Below, piece by piece: positions 26,254 to 34,243 of a DNA stretch of 64,000 bases. The position numbers and the translations under genes are program-made. The stretch's first letter is position 1, and each line of letters begins with the position of its first letter. The notes beneath the pieces are model-generated. The model worked only from the letters and a program-made list of their open reading frames with translations. It was not told the DNA's origin and did no database searches. Source of the DNA: Arsukibacterium indicum (GTDB lineage Bacteria; Pseudomonadota; Gammaproteobacteria; Enterobacterales; Alteromonadaceae). The stretch lies in assembly GCF_019100565.1 (NCBI RefSeq), contig NZ_JAHRID010000001.1, positions 682,001 to 746,000 on the forward strand. Direction: 5' to 3'.

Positions 26254-29200
26254 TTAATTAAATTCCAGTTCTATTGTTGCTAATTGTCTTAACTGATGCA
26301 ACAAAGCGTCGGCGGGCGTCACCCACCAGGCTGTCCCTAACTGCAGTGTTACCTGCCCTTCCTGTCGTTGGTACCTGATAGTAACGGGTACCGTACCCGC
26401 CTTAAATTCATTTAGTACCTGCTGCAATCTTTGCAGGTAATTGTGGTCTATTTGCGGCGATTGTACAGTGATATTCAAAGATTTCAGCGATTTTTCCCGC
26501 ACTGCGGTTATTTCACTGACATCACGGCCCGACATTGTAAGGCCACCATTAAAATCATCAAAGCTGACCTGTCCGGTTATCACCAGAATACGGTCTTTTT
26601 GCAGCAATTCCTCAAATGTTTCTAACTGTTCCGGGAAAAAACGTACATCTAACCGGGCCGATTTATCATCCAGGGTAACGATTGCCCAGCGCCGACCTTT
26701 CTTGTTGATCATTACCCGCACTGACACCACTAAGCCGGCGACCTGCACGCTCTGGTCTTTCTTGGTCGGCTGCAGCTCAACCAAGCGGCACGATACATAG
26801 TGGCGAATTTCGTCCGCGTAACGGTTAATCGGATGGCCGGTTAAATATAACCCCAGCGTTTCCCGCTCACCTTCCAGCCAGATTTCATCGGGCCACTCTG
26901 GCACCTGCTTAAATGCCGTTGCCGATTGCTCTGGCTCTGGGCTTAACAAGCCAAATAAGTCATCCTGGCCAACGGCCTGTGCTTTGGCATGTTGCTCAGC
27001 CTTTTTCATCGCTTCTTCGAGGCTCGCCATTAACGCCGCCCGATGAGGGCCGAGTTGATCCATGGCGCCTGATAAAATCAGTTTCTCCATTACCCGCCGG
27101 TTTAGCCGTTTTAAATCGACTTTTGCACAGAAATCAAATAAATCATGAAAGCTGCCATACTGGTTTCGCGCCTCAATAATAGCGTCTATCGGGCTCTCAC
27201 CGACGCCTTTTATGGCGCCAATACCGTAGACAATATGGCCTTGCTCGTTAACGGTGAACTTATACTGACCACTGTTTACATCAGGTGGATTAAGTTTAAG
27301 CTTCATCCGCTCGCACTCATCAACCAGCGTGACAATTTTATCGGTGTTATCCATATCCGCCGACATTACCGCAGCCATAAATTCGGCCGGGAAATGGGCT
27401 TTCATCCAAAGGGTTTGGTATGACACCAGGGCATACGCGGCAGAGTGTGACTTGTTAAAGCCATAGCCGGCAAACTTTTCCACCAAATCGAATATTTTGA
27501 TCGCCAGTTCCGGATCGATGCCATTTTTGGCAGCGCCTTCCTGAAAAGTATCACGCTGCTTGGCCATTTCTTCCGGCTTTTTCTTACCCATGGCCCGGCG
27601 TAACAAGTCTGCACCACCAAGCGAGTAACCAGACAATACCTGAGCAATTTGCATAACCTGTTCCTGGTACAGGATAATGCCGTAGGTTGGCTCTAAAATA
27701 GGCTTTAATGAGTCATGCTGCCAGGTCGCATCAGGGTATGATATTTCTTCCCGGCCGCGTTTTCGGTCAATAAAGTTATCAACCATGCCTGATTGCAATG
27801 GGCCTGGCCGAAACAGCGCCACCAAAGCGATCATATCCTCGAAACAGTCAGGCTGCAGGCGGCGGATTAAGTCTTTCATGCCGCGTGATTCAAGCTGAAA
27901 TACCGCTGTTGTATCTGCTCGTTGCAGCAAATCAAAACTGCGCTTATCAACCAGTGGAATACTGTTGATGTCAATCGGCTTGCGGCCCTCTTTCTGCAGC
28001 CGGCTGTTCGCCATATTGACTGCCCACTGCAATATGGTAAGGGTGCGCAAACCGAGGAAATCGAACTTAACCAAGCCGGCGTACTCGACATCGTTTTTAT
28101 CAAACTGGGTAACCGGATTATTGCCTTCGTCGTCGCAATATAATGGCGAGAAATCAGTAATTTTAGTGGGGGCTATCACCACACCACCGGCGTGTTTACC
28201 GGCATTACGAGTCACACCTTCCAGCTGGCGGGCCATATCGATAAGATCTTTAACTTCCTGATCCTGGGCATATAGCTCAGGTAAACGGGGTTCCTCTTTA
28301 AAAGCCTGTTCCAGAGTCATGCCGGGCGTCGGCGGGATCAGTTTGGAAATCCGGTCAACAAACCCATACGGATGACCGAGTACCCGGCCAACATCCCGGA
28401 TAACGGCTTTGGCCGCCATAGTACCAAAGGTAATGATTTGGGATACCGCTTCGCGGCCATACATTTCGGCAACGTGATCAATAACCTCGTCACGCCGATC
28501 CATACAGAAATCGACATCAAAATCGGGCATTGATACCCGTTCCGGATTTAAAAACCTTTCAAACAGCAGGTCAAATTCCAGCGGGTCTAAATCGGTAATT
28601 TTAAGGGCATAGGCTACCAGAGAACCAGCACCCGATCCCCGCCCCGGCCCTACCGGAATGTCGTTGTCTTTACTCCACTGAATAAACTCCATTACTACCA
28701 GGAAGTAGCCCGGAAAACCCATTTGGTTAATAACGTCCAGTTCTATCTGTAACCGCTCGTCATAGGGTGGTCGTTTGGCAATGCGCTCAGCTTCGTCCGG
28801 AAATAATTGCAGCAGCCGCTGTTCCAGTCCTTCCTGTGATTTCAGTACCAGAAAGTCACCGTCGGTCATGCCACCTGTCGGGAACGCAGGTAAAAAATAT
28901 TCCCCGAGGCGAATAGTTACATTGCAGCGTCGGGCAATTTCTACGCTATTTTCCAGCGCTTCCGGAATATCAGCAAATAGTTCCTGCATTTCCTGCTCGG
29001 TACGCAGGTACTGCTGCTCAGAATAGTTTTTTGGCCGGCGTTTATCATCGAGGGTAAAACCATCATGAATAGCCACCCGGATTTCGTGAGCCGGATAGTC
29101 GCTGGCCTGCAAAAACACCACTTCGTTGGTCGCCACAACCGGTAGCTGCTGTTGTTCAGCCAGCAGCACTGCTTTTTGAATATAACGCTCTTCGTCAGGC

Positions 29201-29724
29201 CGGTTTGTCCGAATTAACTCCAGATAAAACCTGTCTGCAAAGTATTGCTGATAAAAACTGACCAGTTCGGTTACCGTTTGCGGGTTTTCTTTTACCAGGG
29301 CCTTACCCAGCGGACCATCTTTACCACCTGATAGCACAATCAGACCACTGTTGTGTTCGGCAAGCCATTGGTGATCAAGCTGTGGCTTGCCCGCGACATG
29401 CCCCCGCAAATAGGCTTTGGAAATCAGCATCGTCAGATTTTGATAACCGACATTATCCATAGCCAGCAGCAGTAGCCGGGCACTTTCGTTGCCTAACAGT
29501 GGGTGCTGCACCCAGCAATCCACTCCAACCAGCGGCTTAATACCGGCATCGTGTGCCGCGCTGTAGAACCGGACTAACCCGCAAAAATTCATCTGATCAG
29601 TCAGCGCAAGGGCAGGCATTTTTGCTGCAGCCGCAGCTTTGACAATCGGTTTAACCTTGGCCACACCGTCGATCATTGAGAAATCGCTATGCACCCGTAA
29701 ATGAATAAATGCCGGATTCTTCAT
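26254..29724 (-). CDS. dnaE: DNA polymerase III subunit alpha (1156 aa)
   Basis: Replicative polymerase catalytic subunit. The PHP domain opens the protein ([15 protein letters not shown]), the palm aspartates are in [15 protein letters not shown] near residue 400, and the fingers include [16 protein letters not shown] and KTHAGGV-like [10 protein letters not shown]. An OB domain ([16 protein letters not shown]) lies near 1000. Length matches the E. coli protein (1160). Its start codon overlaps the rnhB stop by one base (TGATG). Confidence 0.98.
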   Translation of the reverse strand: MKNPAFIHLRVHSDFSMIDGVAKVKPIVKAAAAAKMPALALTDQMNFCGLVRFYSAAHDAGIKPLVGVDCWVQHPLLGNESARLLLLAMDNVGYQNLTMLISKAYLRGHVAGKPQLDHQWLAEHNSGLIVLSGGKDGPLGKALVKENPQTVTELVSFYQQYFADRFYLELIRTNRPDEERYIQKAVLLAEQQQLPVVATNEVVFLQASDYPAHEIRVAIHDGFTLDDKRRPKNYSEQQYLRTEQEMQELFADIPEALENSVEIARRCNVTIRLGEYFLPAFPTGGMTDGDFLVLKSQEGLEQRLLQLFPDEAERIAKRPPYDERLQIELDVINQMGFPGYFLVVMEFIQWSKDNDIPVGPGRGSGAGSLVAYALKITDLDPLEFDLLFERFLNPERVSMPDFDVDFCMDRRDEVIDHVAEMYGREAVSQIITFGTMAAKAVIRDVGRVLGHPYGFVDRISKLIPPTPGMTLEQAFKEEPRLPELYAQDQEVKDLIDMARQLEGVTRNAGKHAGGVVIAPTKITDFSPLYCDDEGNNPVTQFDKNDVEYAGLVKFDFLGLRTLTILQWAVNMANSRLQKEGRKPIDINSIPLVDKRSFDLLQRADTTAVFQLESRGMKDLIRRLQPDCFEDMIALVALFRPGPLQSGMVDNFIDRKRGREEISYPDATWQHDSLKPILEPTYGIILYQEQVMQIAQVLSGYSLGGADLLRRAMGKKKPEEMAKQRDTFQEGAAKNGIDPELAIKIFDLVEKFAGYGFNKSHSAAYALVSYQTLWMKAHFPAEFMAAVMSADMDNTDKIVTLVDECERMKLKLNPPDVNSGQYKFTVNEQGHIVYGIGAIKGVGESPIDAIIEARNQYGSFHDLFDFCAKVDLKRLNRRVMEKLILSGAMDQLGPHRAALMASLEEAMKKAEQHAKAQAVGQDDLFGLLSPEPEQSATAFKQVPEWPDEIWLEGERETLGLYLTGHPINRYADEIRHYVSCRLVELQPTKKDQSVQVAGLVVSVRVMINKKGRRWAIVTLDDKSARLDVRFFPEQLETFEELLQKDRILVITGQVSFDDFNGGLTMSGRDVSEITAVREKSLKSLNITVQSPQIDHNYLQRLQQVLNEFKAGTVPVTIRYQRQEGQVTLQLGTAWWVTPADALLHQLRQLATIELEFN

Positions 29725-30317
29725 CAGGAATTCCGCTCAGCAATCAGGCGCACCGGCTTAAAACTGCGGCGGTGTTCGGCCAGAATACCGTATTCGCCTA
29801 TCGCTGCCAGATGTTGCGCTGTCGGGTAACCTTTGTGCGCGGCAAAACCAAAATGGGGGTAGCGCTCGTCTAGCCCGGCCATCTCCGCATCCCTTGCCAC
29901 TTTCGCTAAAATTGAAGCGGCACTGATTTCCGGCACCAGACTATCGCCTTTGACAACTGCAGTAGCGGGCATGGGCAGCTCAGGGCATCGGTTGCCATCA
30001 ATCATCGCCCACTCAGGCTGAATTGTTAAAGCAGCCACCGCGCGTTGCATGGCAAGCATGGTGGCATGCAAGATATTCAGCCGGTCAATTTCAGCCGGTT
30101 CGGCCCTGCCGAGCGCCCAGCAGAGTGCGCGTTCTTTTATCTGCTGTGCAAGTGCTTCACGTTTAGCAGCGCTGAGCTTTTTTGAGTCTGTCAGCCCGGC
30201 AATCGGCCGTGCCGGGTCAAGTATCACGGCAGCAGTCACAACGGCACCAACCAGTGGCCCGCGGCCGACTTCATCCACACCACATAATAATTGTACTTCA
30301 GGTCTATGCCACAACAT
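29724..30317 (-). CDS. rnhB: Ribonuclease HII (197 aa)
   Basis: Removes single ribonucleotides and RNA from RNA-DNA hybrids. The catalytic DE pair is in [15 protein letters not shown] (residues 14-28), and the later acidic residues are in MIDGNR and [12 protein letters not shown]. Length matches E. coli RnhB (198). It overlaps lpxB by 14 bases at its start and dnaE by one base at its end, so the three are translationally linked. Confidence 0.97.
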   Translation of the reverse strand: MLWHRPEVQLLCGVDEVGRGPLVGAVVTAAVILDPARPIAGLTDSKKLSAAKREALAQQIKERALCWALGRAEPAEIDRLNILHATMLAMQRAVAALTIQPEWAMIDGNRCPELPMPATAVVKGDSLVPEISAASILAKVARDAEMAGLDERYPHFGFAAHKGYPTAQHLAAIGEYGILAEHRRSFKPVRLIAERNS

Positions 30318-31479
30318 CAGAACGCACTACCTCCAGTATTGCTTCAGCAGCCCGTGCGCTGGCATTACATTTAATTTGCTGATGAATAGTCTGGTAATCT
30401 GCAACCAGCTTTTTATTATCAGCTTGCAGCATCGGCGCCATCGCCGCCACCAGAGCCGCAGGTGTAACCTGATGTTGTAACAGCTCCGGCACCATGGCCC
30501 TGCCAGCCAGCAAATTAGGTAAACTGAAATGAGCCAGCTTAACCAGGCGCCGGCCAATCTGATAGGTTAACCAGTTCGCCCGGTAGCCAACCACCATCAA
30601 ACACTTGGCTAGCATTGCTTCAAGGGTTGCCGTTCCCGAGGTAATAAAGGTTGCATCTGCCGCCAGCAATACTTGCCGGGCCTGACCGGTGAACACGGTG
30701 ACAGCCAGTTCTGGCGCACATTGCTGTTTTATTCCGGCAAACAGTGCTGCTTTTTGTTCAGTAACCATATTAGCAACAAGTTGTAATTCTGGTTGCTGAA
30801 GCTGCAACATACGGGCAGCTTCCAGAAAATCCGGCGCCAATAGTTTAATCTCATTACTGCGACTGCCAGGCATTATTGCCAGCACTGGCCGGGCTGGGTC
30901 CAGACCCAGTGCCGTTTTGTGCTCTGCTTTATCGACGACTATGGGCATAGTATCGGCCATGGTGTGGCCAACAAAAGTACAAGGTACCTGATATTTGTCG
31001 TAAAATGCTTTTTCAAAAGGTAACAATGACAACACCATATTGGTTGCCCTGGCGATTTTGAAAATACGTTTATGGCGCCAGGCCCAAACCGACGGGCTGA
31101 CATAATGGACGGTTTTGATACCGGCTTGCTTTAACTCCAGCTCAACCCGCAAATTGAAATCCGGGGCGTCGATGCCGACAAAAACATCCGGTGGGTTTTT
31201 CAGCATTGTCGCTACTATTTCACGTTTTACCTGGATTAGCCGCGGTAACCGGCCCAGCACTTCAACCAGGCCCATAACAGCCAGCTCTTCCATATCGAAC
31301 AGTGCGTTAAAACCAAGTGCCTGCATACGCGGGCCACCAATGCCATAAAAATTTGCATCGGGGTGAAGCTGACGTAATGCTTCGATTAAATCGGCGCCAA
31401 GAATGTCGCCGGAGTGTTCGCCAGCAATAATGGCAATATTAAATACAGCATTGTTTTTATTAATTATTTTATCGCTCAT
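30304..31479 (-). CDS. lpxB: Lipid-A-disaccharide synthase (391 aa)
   Basis: GT19 glycosyltransferase joining lipid X and UDP-diacylglucosamine in lipid A synthesis. It has the N-terminal [18 protein letters not shown] and the later [28 protein letters not shown] and [13 protein letters not shown] motifs. It is slightly longer than E. coli LpxB (382) because of an Asn/Lys-rich lead-in (SDKIINKNN). Usually lpxA precedes lpxB; here the sequence upstream of the start is the edge of the prophage, so the normal operon promoter appears to have been displaced. Confidence 0.96.
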   Translation of the reverse strand: MSDKIINKNNAVFNIAIIAGEHSGDILGADLIEALRQLHPDANFYGIGGPRMQALGFNALFDMEELAVMGLVEVLGRLPRLIQVKREIVATMLKNPPDVFVGIDAPDFNLRVELELKQAGIKTVHYVSPSVWAWRHKRIFKIARATNMVLSLLPFEKAFYDKYQVPCTFVGHTMADTMPIVVDKAEHKTALGLDPARPVLAIMPGSRSNEIKLLAPDFLEAARMLQLQQPELQLVANMVTEQKAALFAGIKQQCAPELAVTVFTGQARQVLLAADATFITSGTATLEAMLAKCLMVVGYRANWLTYQIGRRLVKLAHFSLPNLLAGRAMVPELLQHQVTPAALVAAMAPMLQADNKKLVADYQTIHQQIKCNASARAAEAILEVVRSDVVA

Positions 31480-31499
31480 TTACTGTTATTTTTAAACCC

Positions 31500-31519
31500 A
31501 TGTACTCTATTATGTACTC
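31500..31519. repeat. Direct repeat at the chromosome-prophage junction, possible att core
   Basis: ATGTACTC occurs twice (31500-31507 and 31512-31519) separated by TATT, 21 bases upstream of lpxB and at the border between bacterial and phage-type genes. This is where attL is expected. No tRNA or duplicated gene end is visible here, and the matching attR must be outside the window, so the att role is a guess. Confidence 0.35.
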
Positions 31520-31602
31520 AATGAGAAATTGGCTCGCATCTGCTAATGGCAATATTAACCCGCTTTGTTATGCTGTTGGAAATTTAATTGCCGGGTTTAA
31601 CA

Positions 31603-31824
31603 ATGCACATCATTTTAATGCTGGGTTTGGTTATCGTGGGGTGGGGGCTTGGTGATAGTGTCAGCTGGCTTCTTGGGTTGCCACTTATTTGCGCTGGGCT
31701 TTATTGTTTTGAACTTGGAGGTAAGAAAGGTAGGGCATGGCGACAACGGCAGGAGGATATGTTTATTCTGCTTGGTCTGCTGGCTGTGCCGGCTATTATC
31801 CTGGCTAACATCATGGGATGGTAA
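31603..31824 (+). CDS. Small two-helix membrane protein (73 aa), function unknown
   Basis: Two hydrophobic helices (about residues 2-34 and 50-70) flank a basic loop (GGKKGRAWRQRQED). The ATG at 31603 is preferred to the upstream TTG at 31588 because it opens directly with the first helix (MHIILMLGLVIVGWG); no good Shine-Dalgarno is visible for either. It is the outermost gene of the prophage end and is followed by its own terminator. Small membrane proteins at this position in temperate phages are often lysogenic-conversion or exclusion genes, but no function can be assigned. Confidence 0.6.
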   Translation: MHIILMLGLVIVGWGLGDSVSWLLGLPLICAGLYCFELGGKKGRAWRQRQEDMFILLGLLAVPAIILANIMGW

Positions 31825-31853
31825 AACCCGGCGCGCTGTTAACGGCCGGGTTT
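31824..31853 (+). terminator. Rho-independent terminator after the small membrane protein
   Basis: A 9-bp stem (AAACCCGGC and GCCGGGTTT) with a 12-base loop begins in the stop codon of the membrane-protein gene and is followed by TTTGTTT-type sequence on the plus strand. It could also work for the converging minus-strand transcript from the ant operon. Confidence 0.75.
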
Positions 31854-31873
31854 GTTTGGTGTTAACTGTTTTA

Positions 31874-32173
31874 TTAAACAGCTTTTAAGTCGGTTATTGA
31901 GAACATAGCCTTAATAGCTGGTATTGCATCATCGTCAATCGGGAATGCGTAGTCTCTAAAGTGAATACACATACTGTTTTTATTCCATTGCCCCGGTTGG
32001 AACGATACATCCTTCGCCTTAACATCTGTCTCAAGTATTTCGTCACCAATCATTACCATAGCGCCGCTTTTGCGCTCGTTCAAATCCTCCGCTTGGAGGA
32101 CCCTTATAGCAAGCAGGCCGTCGATGCTAATATCAAAACGCCCCACATCAACAAACTTTACTGTATTGCTCAT
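31874..32173 (-). CDS. Hypothetical protein downstream of ant (99 aa)
   Basis: Starts MSNTVKFVDVGRFDISIDG after a good AGGA site, 9 bases beyond the ant stop, so it belongs to the arc-ant transcript. It is a mixed alpha/beta, acidic protein without signal peptide, membrane segment or recognised motif. P22 has the tailspike gene at this map position; this protein is unrelated to a tailspike. Confidence 0.7.
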   Translation of the reverse strand: MSNTVKFVDVGRFDISIDGLLAIRVLQAEDLNERKSGAMVMIGDEILETDVKAKDVSFQPGQWNKNSMCIHFRDYAFPIDDDAIPAIKAMFSITDLKAV

Positions 32174-32182
32174 GTTAATTCC

Positions 32183-33103
32183 TTAAGCCATAAATATTTC
32201 AGAAATCGGTTTATCTAACCGGCTCTTGTTTTCCTCACCCATGAAGATCCGCAACCTGCGGCTTTCTTCGCGTAACAGCTTCGCCTCTAAGTCGCGCTGC
32301 TCTGCTTTTGACTCTATATAAGCAGCTACTGCGCCAGCTTCATTGGCAAGTTGCCTGGCCACATGCACATCGATCAACGCTTTGTTGCTGGCATCAATCA
32401 GCGTGGGCTTACCATCTTCAACACTTACCAGCCAGCGGCTGTAGCTGCTGTTGTTTGGTATGGCCACCATTATGCCCTGGGCGCTCACTTCGGCTTGCTT
32501 TGGCAGCAATTCCCCTTCCATGCAAAGCCGGTGTACATATTCAATAGCCTGTGGCAACTGCTCTTTTGTCAATTCATCCAAATGATCAACGCCAAAACGG
32601 TGATGAATAAATTTATAAGCATCAGGGTAAGGCAGGCCACGTTTAGCCACCAGCATGTTAACAGCGTCTTTAAGTGGGGTGCGTTCCATTGTGGTTGTAA
32701 GTTCTGATTTTGAAGGGCGTTCGGCTTTTCCTTTAACCCAGTAGTCAGATAATGCTTTGAAACACTCAGCTTGATATCTTACTAGCTTTTCTCTAATGCC
32801 GTCCTTAACACGGCTTGCATCAATACTGAACAACCATCCGTTTAGCATATCTAATGGTAAGCAGCTAAACGGCCTAGTTTTACCATCTGCAGCAACCATG
32901 CGTATGATACGAATGGTTGAATTTAGAACAGGGTGGCGCTTGATTCTCTCGAGTTGAGCGTTCCATGCAACACCGACCGCTTTACAGATAGGCATCATTG
33001 CAACAAATACTGCATCACCATCTTTTACTGTGATTAAGTCGGTACCATGAAAATTTATGGTCATGGCTTTGGTATTTTGATCGCGTTTTGCTATAGTATT
33101 CAT
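32183..33103 (-). CDS. ant: Phage antirepressor, P22 Ant-type (306 aa)
   Basis: The N-terminal about 120 residues fit the P22 antirepressor domain (P22_AR_N): FHGTDLITVKDGDAVFVAMM, CKAVGVAWNAQLERIKRHPV and LPLDMLNGWLFSIDASRVK. Length is close to P22 Ant (about 300). The C-terminal part has a charged, coiled-coil-like stretch (ESKAEQRDLEAKLLREESRR). In P22 Ant inactivates the c2 prophage repressor. It lies 74 bases downstream of an Arc-like repressor on the same strand. Its AGGA ribosome-binding site falls inside the predicted antisense RNA at 33104-33172. Confidence 0.9.
   Translation of the reverse strand: MNTIAKRDQNTKAMTINFHGTDLITVKDGDAVFVAMMPICKAVGVAWNAQLERIKRHPVLNSTIRIIRMVAADGKTRPFSCLPLDMLNGWLFSIDASRVKDGIREKLVRYQAECFKALSDYWVKGKAERPSKSELTTTMERTPLKDAVNMLVAKRGLPYPDAYKFIHHRFGVDHLDELTKEQLPQAIEYVHRLCMEGELLPKQAEVSAQGIMVAIPNNSSYSRWLVSVEDGKPTLIDASNKALIDVHVARQLANEAGAVAAYIESKAEQRDLEAKLLREESRRLRIFMGEENKSRLDKPISEIFMA
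33069..33097 (+). promoter_or_regulatory. Promoter for antisense RNA opposite the ant start (Psar-like)
   Basis: Within the first codons of ant, but on the plus strand, a -35 element TTGGTA (33069-33074) and a -10 element TATAGT (33092-33097) are separated by exactly 17 bases. The predicted start is the G at 33104. P22 Psar is likewise located at the 5' end of ant and points towards arc. Confidence 0.72.
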
Positions 33104-33172
33104 GTTTACTTTCCTGAGTTAGTTAGTAAATCCGGCCTCAACTGTTCCAGCAGTTGGGGCTTTCTCTTTTTT
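33104..33172 (+). ncRNA. sar: Predicted antisense RNA of the arc-ant gap (sar-like, about 69 nt)
   Basis: On the strand opposite arc-ant, the promoter at 33069-33097 would start RNA at 33104. An intrinsic terminator follows: GCCTCAACTG (33135-33144) pairs with CAGTTGGGGC (33151-33160, one G-U), then TTTCTCTTTTTT. On the minus strand this hairpin has no T-run, so it cannot be the arc terminator. The RNA would be complementary to the ant Shine-Dalgarno (33112-33115) and to the whole arc-ant gap up to the arc stop. P22 sar has the same location, polarity, function (blocking ant translation) and nearly the same size. Gene symbol by analogy. Confidence 0.75.
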
Positions 33173-33177
33173 GCAGC

Positions 33178-33342
33178 TCATGCTGCCGCCAGTTTCACAC
33201 CATCAGCCGCGTAAGCCTGCTTTAAGCGGTAAACCATTTCAGCGTTTAAAGAACGACCCTGCTCTTTAGCGATATCTTTTACCACCTGATGCATTTCTGG
33301 CGGCATACGCAACATTAGACCTTTCGTTACTTTTCTTGGCAT
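33178..33342 (-). CDS. arc: Arc-like ribbon-helix-helix repressor (54 aa)
   Basis: DNA-binding repressor of the Arc/MetJ fold, nearly the same length as P22 Arc (53). The N-terminal beta strand GLMLRMPPEM is followed by VVKDIAKEQGRSLNAEMVYRL, which lines up with the Arc pattern of -GRS-N-E-. The ATG at 33342 (MPRKVTKG) has a GGGAG site directly upstream; the frame is open to 33396 but that part overlaps the operator. It is the first gene of the strong leftward promoter and is followed by ant. By analogy it would repress both promoters of the divergent region to limit Ant. Confidence 0.9.
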   Translation of the reverse strand: MPRKVTKGLMLRMPPEMHQVVKDIAKEQGRSLNAEMVYRLKQAYAADGVKLAAA

Positions 33343-33360
33343 TTTATTTCTCCCTTCAAT

Positions 33361-33410
33361 GCGGCACCGTGCCACCATTGAAATATAGTGGCACAATGCT
33401 ACCCTGTCAA
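33361..33410. promoter_or_regulatory. Divergent mnt/arc-ant promoter region with palindromic operators
   Basis: Leftward promoter: -35 TTGACA (33405-33410), 17-base spacer, -10 TATATT (33382-33387), a near-consensus match. Rightward promoter: -35 TTGAAA (33378-33383), 16-base spacer, weak -10 TACCCT (33400-33405). Operators: GGCAC-C-GTGCC (33363-33373) near the leftward start, and GTGCCAC (33369-33375) inverted against GTGGCAC (33388-33394), the latter inside the leftward spacer. The overlapping strong leftward and weak rightward promoters match the P22 Pant/Pmnt logic, in which Mnt represses one and supports the other. Confidence 0.75.
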
Positions 33411-33431
33411 TTGTTTTTTTTTGAGGTTCTT

Positions 33432-33869
33432 ATGTCTAGAGAAGATCCAAAAATTAATATAAGAGTTCCTCTTTGGCTAAAAGACAAGTTACACCAATCT
33501 GCAGGTGCGTCTGGCCGTTCAGTGAATTCAGAAATAGCGCTTAGGCTGCAAGCTAGTTTTATGGGCGATGTTGGTATGGAAATTCTACCCAGCGCGGAAT
33601 TTGCAGAGTTCCTATCCAATCAAGCAAGAGTGAACGACTTTAACTCTGCGGTAATGACAATCATCGAGGACTCTATTGCGCCGGCATTAAAGAAAGCGAT
33701 ATTCAGAGGCGAACGGGAATTCTCAGTAGATATAGATCCAATGGTTCAACACTTCTACAAAAACTTTGAGTTCGCACCTATCGATCTGGTTAACGAGGTG
33801 ATCGATACACTGAGAAAAGCAGGTTACTCTGCCGAGGCTGACTCGACAGAAATTATTGGCAAGTTCTGA
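33432..33869 (+). CDS. mnt: Mnt-like ribbon-helix-helix repressor with extended C-terminus (145 aa)
   Basis: The first 45 residues (MSREDPKINIRVPLWLKDKL then GRSVNSEI) align position for position with P22 Mnt (MARDDPHFNFRMP... GRSMNSEL). P22 Mnt has 83 residues with a short coiled-coil tail; this protein has about 100 extra residues of unknown fold, perhaps a different oligomerisation domain. The ATG at 33432 has a GAGG site five bases upstream. It is transcribed away from arc-ant and is followed 10 bases later by the Rap1a-like gene, so both are probably expressed in the lysogen. It likely maintains lysogeny by repressing arc-ant. Confidence 0.88.
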   Translation: MSREDPKINIRVPLWLKDKLHQSAGASGRSVNSEIALRLQASFMGDVGMEILPSAEFAEFLSNQARVNDFNSAVMTIIEDSIAPALKKAIFRGEREFSVDIDPMVQHFYKNFEFAPIDLVNEVIDTLRKAGYSAEADSTEIIGKF

Positions 33870-33879
33870 TGGAGCAGAT

Positions 33880-34239
33880 ATGAAATATTTAATTTTGTTA
33901 TTGGCATTGCCGGTTATGGTTAGTGCAAAACCAGCTTCAAGTGATTCTGAATCATTCCCTCATTTTATGAGTGGCAACGAGTTATTTGCCAGTTACTCGC
34001 ATGAAAAAAGCAAGTCAACAGATTATTTTGAGCGTGGCATTTTTTTGGGATTCATACTCGGAGCAATGGATGTAGGTCGTGGGAAGTTATTCTGTTTGCC
34101 ATCCAATATTTCAGCAAAGCAAGCAGCAGATACTATAGGTAAATACCTTACAGATAACCCTGAACGCCGCCACTTCTCCGGCGCTAGGTTAGTTGCAGAG
34201 GCTCTTAACGAACACTATCCCTGTGAAAAGCCGGATTAG
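33880..34239 (+). CDS. Secreted Rap1a/Tai immunity-like protein in the sieA position (119 aa)
   Basis: A signal peptide (MKYLILLLALPVMVSA, cleaved near residue 17) directs it to the periplasm. The mature part has the Rap1a/Tai layout: SGNELF near the start, GIFLGFILGAMD in the middle, then FCLPSNISAKQAADTIGKYL and a final YPCEKPD, with two cysteines that could form a disulphide. Family members neutralise type VI secretion peptidoglycan amidases. The start at 33880 has GGAG five bases upstream. It follows mnt by 10 bases and faces the ejection-protein gene, the map position of P22 sieA, so superinfection exclusion is a reasonable hypothesis. One conserved cysteine usual in the middle segment seems absent. 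Confidence 0.7.
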   Translation: MKYLILLLALPVMVSAKPASSDSESFPHFMSGNELFASYSHEKSKSTDYFERGIFLGFILGAMDVGRGKLFCLPSNISAKQAADTIGKYLTDNPERRHFSGARLVAEALNEHYPCEKPD

Positions 34240-34243
34240 CCGG

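Noticed and set aside
33135-33172. Hairpin read as an arc transcription terminator
   Set aside because: On the arc strand it has no T-run; the T-run is on the opposite strand, so it fits the antisense RNA instead.
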